Assembly: GCA_003427395.1 (NCBI GenBank)
Contig: BFEA01000447.1
Location: 1,028,022 to 1,070,459 of the forward strand
Direction: 5' to 3'
Origin: Chara braunii
Taxonomy: Eukaryota > Streptophyta > Charophyceae > Charales > Characeae
Length of the DNA stretch: 42,438 bases
Position numbers and translations under genes: made by a program. Below the pieces are notes generated by a model, which did no database searches, was not told the DNA's origin, and saw nothing but the letters and a program-made list of their open reading frames with translations. Shown here piece by piece: positions 1-8,590 of this stretch; positions within the stretch are counted from its first letter, which is position 1, and each line of letters starts with the position of its first letter.

Positions 1-198
1 CTTTTTTTTTTTTTTTTTTTTTTTTTCAGTCCATCTGCTGTGTGCACACTCCGAGGAACACTCACCGAAGGGCATATGCGAAATGGAAAGTGTATTCTGA
101 AACTGAAGGACTCAGAAACTGGAGCTCTTTTTTTTTTTTTTTTTTTTTTTTTTCAAGAACATAAAAACTGGTGCTCTATTGATTGAGTCATGTTCATA

Positions 199-238
199 AA
201 GCATGAACCTGGCAACTACTATGGCCAGGTTCATGCTT
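199..238. repeat. Perfect 15-bp hairpin
   Basis: AAGCATGAACCTGGC (199-213) and GCCAGGTTCATGCTT (224-238) around a 10-nt loop. Confidence 0.8.
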
Positions 239-497
239 CCTGAGCACATCCATTAGCACTGGCAGCACCTTTTGTGGATGTGTCTGGCCTCACCTATGGG
301 CGCATTGAATGGTTGAAGGTCCTCTAACAGCATACTCATACTACAATTTTTTTTTTTGCTGAATCTGGTCAGCAATATGGTCAGATGCATCCAGGAATGT
401 TCTAGTGCGAGGTACCTAAGATGGCAATTGCAAAGGACTACCCATTCTGATCTTAAGCTATTGAGGCGGATATCCTTTAAACTGTATTGGCCTCGCA

Positions 498-623
498 CCA
501 CTGCAGAACATTCTAAATGTATCTGGGCCTAGAAATAGTCCCAATACATTCAAAATGTTGGATCAGCTGAGAAGTATCTGGCCCACTCCGTCGTCCAGAT
601 ACATGTAGAATGTTGTGTAGTGG
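498..623. mobile_element. 126-bp foldback with ~29-bp inverted repeats
   Basis: The left arm (498-526, ...AACATTCTAAATGTATCTGG) and right arm (595-623) are inverted copies matching at about 25 of 29 positions, ending CCACT/AGTGG. A third, more diverged inverted arm lies at 382-414 (GGAATGTTCTAG-TGCGAGG). Confidence 0.6.
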
Positions 624-945
624 AGCCAGGCCCTGTACCCTGCAACTTGCTTCCTAAGTTGAATACCCCACTAGGTCGTTTCTTGGTGTATCTGACGGTG
701 AATATGGCCGACGTGGTATGTATCTGCCTGCAATTGTGTCCACAGCCGAGTCTAAAAAGTCCTAGTGTAAGTATATGCCCTTATTTTGGGTGACCGGGGG
801 GGGGAAGGGGATATGGGATGTGGAGTAGGGTAGATAAACAGCACATGCAGTGATGGAAATACCAGAACTACCGTCTTCACCCGAATAGAACGCCCGGTCA
901 TTATCGCTGCACCTGGACTGAAAAGTGCCCCCAAAATACAGCTAT

Positions 946-2070
946 TAAAAGGGCCTTTACGAATTAGACCCCAGATGAATGCCCAACATCGAGGGGCCCT
1001 GTCGGCCAGAACTTCAATTCACGAGCAGCAACCCAAAAGACAAAGTTCCTGAGGCAAATGTCGCATCCATAATGAAATGAAAAGTCGTTTTAAACAGTCA
1101 CAAACAAGTCCTGAACGAACAGGTATTGGACACAGTTTTCAAGACTGAGTTAGGGTCATGTCTCATGTCTCCTCGGTGGAAAGTCGTGTCTGTTCAGCAA
1201 TGAGTCGAAGGTCACAGTCCCAGTCCCAGTCCCAGTCCCAGTCCCAGTCCAGTCATAGTCCCACGAGTCAGTCCTGATTCAGACTAGGAATCCAAAAGAC
1301 AGGCCCGATGGCCCAAAGCAGCAGCAGACCGTGGGAAAAGATACTGGGACACACACTTTGCAACAAAAGGTACTGGGCAGGAGTCCCAGGCACACTTGAG
1401 GCTGAACGCAGGCCACACCAGACCAGTCCAGCACTATAAAGGACTGGCCAGCCTCCTCATTTGGCAGATGCTCACTTCGCATGAGAGTGTGGAAGTGCTG
1501 TGGCACTTGTGCGGTAGATGTGTGTGAGCTGCGCTAGGCTGAGAGCAGCGCTAAGCGTGAGAGAGAGGGAAGAAGGGTGCTGGCTGGAGGAAAGCAGCCA
1601 TAGCTGCGCCAGCGCTAGTTAGTATGTTAGTAGTAATAGTTAGTAGAAGAGTTCAGTGAGTAGTATTCAAAGTAGATCCTCGTGTGATAGGGAGTGTGCA
1701 TGCATGATGAGTGAGAATAGATCAGGACTATAGACGGAGGAGAGAAGCGAGACATCAAGAGGGAAGAAGTGAGCTATGGAGACACCTATCTATTGAGCGC
1801 TGTTGTTGACGTTTGGCAGCTGGTGCTGATGGGCGCCAAGCTTGGGAACTCATGTTGGTTGGAGAAGACTTGTATCTCTGTTTGGGCGCTGTACATTTGG
1901 ACTCACGATGTTCTCTCTTTAATCTGGGTTTAATATTGTTCGAGTTGAGCTTCCTGGTTCTCATTCATCTTCTATTGGGCTTTGTGTGAGACTTCGCAAT
2001 CTGTGAAATCTGTGTATATGCATGTGATCTGGTGCACTCCAGCAAGTGATGAACAGTCGGGTTCCTTGCA
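946..2070 (+). mobile_element. Solo LTR, family B (1125 bp), TSD CTAT
   Basis: It interrupts a small MITE, whose halves lie at 871-945 and 2071-2106. CTAT is duplicated at 942-945 and 2071-2074. The right end is GGTTCCTTGCA, as in the Ty3/gypsy LTR. The left end reads TAAAAGGGCC, against TGAAAGGGCC in the reverse copy at 23190-24300, so the terminal TG has mutated to TA. Internal landmarks shared with that copy are GTGGAAGTGCTG, GGAAAGCAGCCAT and GTAGATCCTCGTG. It also contains a CAGTCC array (1217-1252). Confidence 0.85.
1217..1252. repeat. (CAGTCC)n short tandem array
   Basis: Six tandem CAGTCC units within solo LTR B. A looser version occurs at 18835-18920. Confidence 0.8.
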
Positions 2071-2325
2071 CTATGATGACAGGGCGTTATATTCGGATGA
2101 AGATGGTAGCCCACTGAGGTTTGCAAATGCCAAACTAACCCCGTGCAGAATGCTCCAATGGCAAATTCCATGATCTGCACGTGGATAGTGGCGGCTATTT
2201 TTTTCCTCCATCCTTTTTTTTTTTTTTTTTTTTTATAGTTATCTATAAATATATTTTTTTTACCAATTTTATGGGCGCAGCAAAGTTTGTGTGAAGCCAA
2301 AAGAATTAGCCTTAAACAAAAAGGG

Positions 2326-2575
2326 AAAATTGCATCTGTACCCCACTTAAAGATAGGAATACCCGCCATACCCAGTCCCAGTGCCAACTTGCACCTATAC
2401 CCGGAAAACAGCCCGTGGAAACGAATTTTTTTTTTTTTTTTTTTTTGTTGAGGTGGACCCAGTTTGGTACTGCAAAATTGCAGTATTACCAACTACCGGA
2501 AAGCACAAATTATGGACAACATACCCATGCAAAATTATGGGCATACCGGCCAAATTATTCATATATTATGCACCC
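2326..2575. repeat. Inverted second copy of the 4960-5252 minisatellite family
   Basis: TTGCATCTGTACCCCACTTA and AATACCCGCCATACCCAGTC match the reverse of 5185-5252. Repeated CCCATGCAAAATTATGGGC-like units follow. Confidence 0.55.
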
Positions 2576-2580
2576 GATTG

Positions 2581-3427
2581 AGATTCAATCCACAACGAAT
2601 TCACACGTTCCCATTCACGCATGCAATTGCAGAGTAGACTCGAAGGAGGCAAATCCACACAAAACCGGAGAGAAGGCATGCACAGCGGAAGCTCAAAATA
2701 CACAGAGAGTTGAAAAACGAATTTCAAATCTGCAATCCCCTGTCCTCCTCCAATCAATCCGGAGTACTTTTTCCAATCAATCACAACCGTGTTGTCAACA
2801 CCCAAAAAGAACAACGAAAAATGAATGTTCAACGAAGTACGCAGGAGTCTTCTTCTTCCTCCTCCCCACCTCATACTCCTGGCTATGGCTGCCGTAGCAT
2901 CAGTAACCCCACAGCTGTCACAACGTGCCAATCTGAACCAGCAACCCCAATGATAGCAGTGCCAGCTCAGTACCCGCATGGAAGTGCAGCGCTGGAAGTC
3001 CTGATGAAGAAGGAGACAATCGATCCAGCACTTCAAAGAAGATGAAGTTCCTCGTGAGGAGGAACAGTAGTAGATAAGGCTGCCAAGTAGAAAATGGCAG
3101 CGCCGAAACCCAACAACACAGTCCTGTGGAAGCTCTAATGTAGAGCTGCGAAATAGCAGCAGTGCAGTCTTCAACTTCGTCTCCCAACCCCAGCTATGGC
3201 TGGGCATCGATGAAGAAGATGACCTCGCCCAAAATAGCGCAGAAGCGCTCCAGCGACGGACGGGCAGTGTTTCCCCAGTCAAACGAGATGCAAAAGACCC
3301 CGGTACTTCTCGCTACTTGCTACTTCCTACTTCCTATTTTCTACAAACGGGCAGCCAGCCCAATGACTTACATCCCTACCAGAAACATCAATGGAGTCCT
3401 AGTGGTCCTAGACCTACCACTAAGAGC
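2581..3427. other. Unassigned repeat-like DNA
   Basis: No gene seen. CTGGCTATGGCTGCCGTAGC (2878) and AGCTATGGCTGGGCATC (3193) are the CCATAGC-type motif of the LTRs, so this may be a reverse LTR without clear ends. Confidence 0.3.
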
Positions 3428-3428
3428 C

Positions 3429-3537
3429 TACCGTCTTCACGCAAATAGAACGCCTGGTAATTATCGCCGTATCTGGGCTGAAAGTTGTGCCAAATACAGC
3501 TATAATGACCGGGCGTTATATCTGGGTGAAGATGGTA
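3429..3537. mobile_element. TA-MITE copy 2 (~105 bp foldback)
   Basis: Starts CCGTCTTCAC and ends GTGAAGATGG, with TA on both sides. The two halves are inverted copies over about 40 bp each (AACGCCTGGTAATTAT against ATAATGACCGGGCGTT) around a ~30-nt loop. The TA duplication and short inverted repeats suit a Tc1/mariner-class nonautonomous element. Confidence 0.85.
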
Positions 3538-3539
3538 GC

Positions 3540-4232
3540 TGTGGCATACTGTGTAGCCACACGGGCCTGCAGGGCCCGTCCCGCATTCTCAGCCTAAGAG
3601 CCTAGAAATAAGGGCTTACAGGCCCCATGTCGTTTCAGCCTGAAAGACTGAAAACGAGGGCCTGCAGGCCCTATGTCGTTTCAGCCTAAAACAGGGCTTT
3701 TCAGCCCTGAGTCTTTTCAGCCTGAAACGGAGGGCCACTTTCGGGCCCTCATAAGATCGTCCTGCCCTAGAACTCAGGCAACAAACCAGGGTTTTGGGAA
3801 CAGGCTATTTTTGGCCTGTTCCCCATGCCAGCCTCAGCAGGAGCTGCAGCGCCAGCCCCTGGCTTGCCCTGACATTGGCAAGAGCAGCCTCCTGGACTGC
3901 CTCGCCCGACACTCAGGAGGCAGGCCGAGTAGTACATAGGGAGTTCCCATGCACTTCACGGGTAAGTAGTTGGACAGAAGGCAGTAGTCTTCAGGATTCG
4001 GCAGCAGCACTCTGGAGGAGCGCTGCAGGAGCAGCTTAGCGCTAGCAGTAGTCTTCAGCGCTGGGCGCTAGTAGCAGTAGCAGTAGTCTTCAGCGCTGGG
4101 CGCTAATAGGTGGTAGTAGTAGTGTTGGGGAGAGATGGCTGGTGGAGGCCAGTGAGACTTACCTGTGGCGCCATAGCTCCAGCTCCATCTTTGAGGTACC
4201 TGCATCAAGGCGCCAGCTTCACAGGTTAGTAC

Positions 4233-4276
<44 letters not shown>

Positions 4277-4634
4277 CTTCTTCCTCTTCTAAGTCCACCA
4301 TCTCTTCTTCACCCTCTCACTACCTGACTTCTCAGTATCAGCGGACTACGACAGAGAGAGAGAGAGTTGTGACTTGAGACTTGACGACATTGGATCCAGA
4401 CTCGACATTGGGATTCAGACATTTTGACAAGGGACTATTTGGGCCTGTGCCGAAGACTTGGTGTTGACGACATTCCCATCTTCCCCTCTTCTTCGTCTAA
4501 CCCCCCTCTTCTTCGTCTGTGTATGGTTGGGGCTGGCGCATTCTTCCTGTGTGAGCGCCAGACCCCTTCACACCATGGAGTGATGATGATGATGTATGTT
4601 CGGGGCTGCATTGCAATATTGATTGTTCGGATCA
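3540..4634 (+). mobile_element. Probable LTR, family C, with decayed primer-binding site
   Basis: Ends at CA (4634). The next bases, T-TGGTATCTAAGT (4636-4647), match 9 of 12 positions of the initiator-Met primer site. The start at TGTGGCAT (3540), right after a MITE, is a guess from length and the terminal TG. Inside are short tandem repeats of a GTCGTTTCAGCC motif (3628, 3673), a repeated AGTCTTCAGCGCTGGGCGCT (4049, 4086), ACTTACCTGTGGCGCCATAG (4157) and a GA tract (4235-4271). Confidence 0.55.
4235..4271. repeat. (GA)n microsatellite
   Basis: About 18 GA units within the family C LTR. Confidence 0.93.
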
Positions 4635-4959
4635 TTGGTATCTAAGTCTTCCGCTACGCTATCTTGTACTTTGTGAGAGAGGTCGGTTCTTGTTCTGGTC
4701 TGCACCGTTACAGTATGCAACAGTAGCTAACAACCAGCAGGTCACGGGGTCAAGCCTCACAACAATCAAAACAGGTAAAACAACACAAATAGGGCAAAAT
4801 GGCAAACACAGCAAACAAAGGTTGCGGGATCAAGTCCCGACAAGGACAAAATGGGCAAAATTAGTATACAGCCCGCTTGCAGCACTGCAGTTCATTGCAC
4901 ATATACCCTACTACTGGATGGCTGAAATTATGCGCGTCCCCAGCAGCGGTTGAGCCACA

Positions 4960-5252
4960 ATGGTCCATGTGGTGGGTGGGCATGAGCATAATTTTGTGGT
5001 CCGCCATCCAAGACCTGCCCCTGGGTGTGGGTACACCCGCAATTTCACCAAGCCGTTTCTGGGCATGGGCATAATTTCGTTGTCAGGAACTGAGGGCCTG
5101 CGGACTGGGTATGCCTACAATTTCGCAGAGGGGAAAAGTTGAGTCTAAGCAAAGTCGAACGGGGTCTGGGTGTATATGCAAATTGGGCGCTGGGACTCGG
5201 TATAGCGGGTATTCCCATCATTAAGTGGGGTACTGATGCAATTTTCCCAAAA
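4960..5252. repeat. Degenerate minisatellite, GGGTATGCCCATAATTT-like units
   Basis: Several imperfect ~35-bp units with GGGCATGGGCATAATTT or GGGTATGCCTACAATTT cores. The end (5185-5252, GGGACTCGGTATAGCGGGTA onward) matches 2326-2400 in reverse. Confidence 0.55.
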
Positions 5253-5272
5253 AAAAAAGTTTGTGTGAGACC

Positions 5273-5385
5273 ACCAGTAATTGAACATTACTCTTTGATA
5301 AAAAATGAACCAAAAAGAAAAAGAAACGATCATTCTTCTGTTTTTTTGGTTCGTTTCTATCAAAGATTGATGTGCAATTACTGGT
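5273..5385. mobile_element. 113-bp hairpin element
   Basis: ACCAGTAATTGAACAT...CTTTGATA...GAACCAAAAA on the left is mirrored by TTTTTTGGTTC...TATCAAAG...ATGTGCAATTACTGGT on the right. It lies at the end of a degenerate minisatellite (4960-5250). Confidence 0.65.
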
Positions 5386-5520
5386 CGTTTTTCTTTTTTT
5401 TTTTAATAACAATGCTCCAATCTGATCATGGGGAGCAACACGTGCTGGGAACCGGGCCCAGTGTCCCATTATGAAAATATACCACTATTGATCCATTTTT
5501 CCTCACAATTCTGAAAAGTG

Positions 5521-5571
5521 GAGTGAGGTCTTACTCTCAAAGAAAGGGATTTTGAGAGTAAGACCTCACTC
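5521..5571. repeat. Perfect 21-bp hairpin with 9-nt loop
   Basis: 5521-5541 (GAGTGAGGTCTTACTC...) is the exact reverse complement of 5551-5571; the loop is GAAAGGGAT. Confidence 0.85.
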
Positions 5572-5649
5572 ACTGTTGAGATTTGTCAGCAGAGCTCCTC
5601 TCTATTACTCACGGGCCTCACTTGCGGGTTGCTCTTTGGTCGGTGGCGG

Positions 5650-6130
5650 GATGGGATTTGCCCTTGGGTTCGATTTTGGATTTGGCTTCGGATATGCTTT
5701 TGGATTTGGCTTTGGATTTGGCTTCAGATTTGGGTTCGGATTTGGCCTCAGATTTGGGCTTGGATTTGGGTCGGGATTTGAGTTTGGATTTGGGTTTGGA
5801 TTTGGCTTCAGGTTTTGGGTTTGGATTCGGCTTTGGATTCCGGTTTGGATTCCGGTCTGAGGCCAAATCTGAAGCCAAACCCAAACCCAAACCCGAATCC
5901 AAACCCTAAACCCAAACCCCAATCCAAAGCCAAATCCAAAGCCGAGTTTGGATTTGGGTTTCGATTTGGGTTTGGCTTTGGGTTTGGCTTCAGGTTTTGG
6001 GTTTGGATACGGGTTTGGATTCGGGTTTGGATTCGGGTTTGGATTTGGGTTTGGGTTTGGGTTTGGACCTGGTTTCGGATTTGGCTTTGGTTTTGGCTTC
6101 GGGTTGGACTTTGGATTTGGCTTGGGCTTT
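5650..6130. repeat. TTTGGR hexamer array with an inverted middle block
   Basis: 5662-5857 is GGATTTGG/GGGTTTGG-type, 5858-5943 is the complementary CCAAAY type (including one CCCTAAACCC), and 5944-6130 returns to the G-rich strand. GGGTTTGGGTTTGGG at about 6048-6065 could form a G-quadruplex. It runs to within 20 nt of ECM29 exon a. The long Gly-Phe or Pro-Asn-Lys frames here come from the period-6 repeat. Confidence 0.9.
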
Positions 6131-6147
6131 GGCTGTGAGGACAACAG

Positions 6148-6315
6148 GTACTGGAGATGCTCTCTCACATCAACAAGCGTGTGAAGGGTCAGAGCCACAT
6201 CAAACTTCCGTTCAAGGAGTTGCTGGATTTGTACATGGATAATGGAACTGCTCCTATTGTCAAGAATTTTGCCATTGTGTATCTGGAGATGGCCTTGGAG
6301 CGGGTCTCTGATCAG
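6148..6315 (+). CDS. ECM29: ECM29 exon a (56 codons)
   Basis: Phase 0 to phase 0. It begins VLEMLSHINKRVKG and ends LERVSDQ. In plant ECM29 the matching segment follows a VRNK-type ending, so a splice junction here is plausible. The acceptor is ...GACAACAG and the donor is CAG|GTGTGT. The acceptor has no normal pyrimidine tract, because a TTTGGR array runs to within about 20 nt of the exon. The reading frame stays open for 51 nt past the donor, but that extension does not resemble ECM29, and the next exon resumes the family alignment directly. Confidence 0.93.
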
Positions 6316-7033
6316 GTGTGTGCCGCAGCCCTTATTGCTGAAGCCCGGGTCTCACTTAGGCGTTGATGAGGGTCATACATGAAAAACACATCGGCGGATG
6401 CGATGTCAGGTTAAACCACCAGTACACCTGGGGCTGTTTCACCAAACCGACTCGCCCCCTGCGAGCCGAAATTTGCCAAAGCGCCAGCGCGACATTTTTC
6501 TTTTTGTTTTGGCTGGCGGCGGCAGCCATTCGGTCCGGTTTCCCAGAGTGCCATAAAGGCCCAAAATTATTGGTGGTGGCGACAAGTTTTTTCCTGCAAG
6601 GCTGGGCCCGTGTACTGGTGGTTTAAGAGCACACTCACACACACCACACACACCACACACACCACACACACCACACACACCACACACACTACACACACCA
6701 CACACACCACACACACCATACATACCATACATACCACACACACCATACAGACCACACATACCTCCACACACACTTCTCCCAGTTCGGTTGGAGGTTAGGA
6801 GCTAGCTATTGTTAAGGGCACCATCAGCTTTGTACTTCATTTTTCTCCATTTCCTTTCTAGTCTACACTTTTACATGGGAACTTTGTCATATTCGAGAGT
6901 GCAAGTGTGCTTTTCTGGACAGCCAGGTGGGGCTATTGAGAGTCTACCACAAACTCTTGGAATGCCTTCAAGACAGGCTCATTGGAGTAAGATAGGTCAA
7001 CATGTTAACACTCACATTGAAAGGCAGGGGGAG

Positions 7034-7121
<88 letters not shown>

Positions 7122-7122
7122 N

Positions 7123-7175
<53 letters not shown>

Positions 7176-8528
7176 GACTGCAGGAGTTTGTTCTTGGTCG
7201 TCTGATTGCAGGTGCTTATACATCACTGCCGTCTTCCCCGAACACAGTGCACCCCAGTCATGAATGTAAACAAACCATATTTCGGGCGTGTTACATGTGA
7301 GGAACAAGCCCTCAAGGGTCCCTATCAGACATCACATGTTNTGGGCTAAGGCCCCCAGCAAGCCGAGTGCCCGCCCTAAGTGAAGGCGGGCCTGAATATT
7401 CGTCAGAGGCCAAAATTGGACATTTTCATATGTGGGTATTCAGGCTCTTGCAGCACGCCAGTTGGTTGGGTAGACGCGTGAGCCTCACTAAGCTGCGTCA
7501 TACAGTTGGCCCAGGCCTAGGCAGTTGCGCCTGGGCACATACACACAAAGCAGGGCCGTCGGCCTTTGGAAAAGCAGTACTGCCGTTGCACCTGCCTGGG
7601 AGCCCTGCACAGATGCAGCAAACAACCCAAGTCCGGAGGAGACTCAGGCCGTGCCCGACTGAAAAGGGCCCAGGCCCTCAACTGTAGTCTCAGGCGTGGG
7701 CGCAGGGTCTGAGGCCCAACCGGAAGCTACTGGAAGCTTCCAGCCAGGCCACATGCAACATCCGGGAGGCTGCCGCTTCCATAAAAGAAGTGAGGCAGCC
7801 CAGGCCAGGCATTCTGGCCAGTGCTGGCAATGTGGAAGTGCTGCTGCACTGCTGTCCAGGGCGCTGACGGGGTGCTGCAGGGCAGCGGGGCGCAGGCAGC
7901 CATAGCCGGGCTGCTGGGCGTCAGGGGTACAGCGGGTGATCTGGTGGTCTTTAGGGAAGGAGGCGAGTGTGGGGTAATCAAGGTCTGATTGAAGGTGACG
8001 AGATACATACCTGGTGCAAGAAGAGAGGTCGGCTATGGAGTTGACAGTCATGTACATTGGTCTTCGAGAGTCGTAGGTTGGGCGCTGGGCGCCAGACAGA
8101 GAGGAGAGACTTTGGATACTGTGTTGGTGTGGCCTATGGGCTTGAGCATTGGCTCATTACTTCATTGTATTGCTCTATATGAATGGTTTCTTGGTGCATT
8201 TTGTACTCTCTGCTTGGATACGACTACCTGGACATCTGTGTGATTTCGCAAATTGGTTTTCTGTATATCGTTCACACATATTCCTTGCACAGTGATAATG
8301 AGCATATGTTGGTTCTGCTGCAGTTTATTTGGTTGCCTCTATCATTTGTCACCATCGAAAAGGAATGGAACTTAACATGATTCCGTTCATCTCAAGCAAA
8401 TCTTCAGCTCATCTCAGACGACAGGACTGCATGCGAGTTTTTGGAGTTGAAGGGAAAATGAATACTGCTCTTGAAGCTCAAACTGCTACAGTGCAAAGGA
8501 TGTTTTAAAAAAGAATGAAGAAATGTAG

Positions 8529-8590
<62 letters not shown>

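Larger units (their letters stand above)
869..2108. mobile_element. TA-MITE copy 1, split by the family B solo LTR
   Basis: Left part 871-945 (CCGTCTTCACCCGAATAGAA...ACAGCTAT) and right part 2071-2106 (CTATGATGACAGGGCG...GAAGATGG). With the LTR and one CTAT removed, the two join into the same ~105-bp foldback seen at 3431-3535. TA lies at both ends (869-870 and 2107-2108). Confidence 0.85.

Noticed and set aside
1204-1255. Regular short repeats resembling a CRISPR
   Set aside because: Six-base units with no spacers, in eukaryotic DNA inside an LTR.
1965-3282. Overlapping 160-240 codon frames around poly-A/T and TCT runs
   Set aside because: Low-complexity translations in several frames, with no family resemblance; the DNA is repeat-like.
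4735-4850. Two B-box-like phrases (GGTCACGGGGTCAAGCC and GGTTGCGGGATCAAGTCC)
   Set aside because: No A box at proper spacing and no acceptor stem. They may be internal-region leftovers of the family C element, but a tRNA or SINE call is not supported.
1-6147. Search for the ECM29 start exon
   Set aside because: No segment ending in a VRNK-like motif with a phase-0 donor was found; the start probably lies to the left of the window.
5605-6198. Long Pro-Asn-Lys-rich and Gly-Phe-rich open frames on both strands
   Set aside because: They exist in several frames and both strands at once because the DNA is a period-6 repeat. There is no sign of selection on any one frame.
6316-6366. Continuation of the ECM29 exon a frame past the GTGTGT donor
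   Set aside because: The added residues do not match ECM29 and the following exon resumes the family alignment directly.
6439-7307. Cys-Val-Gly, His-Thr, Arg-Glu and Ser-Leu repeat open frames
   Set aside because: Translations of CA and GA microsatellites, one of them crossing an N.
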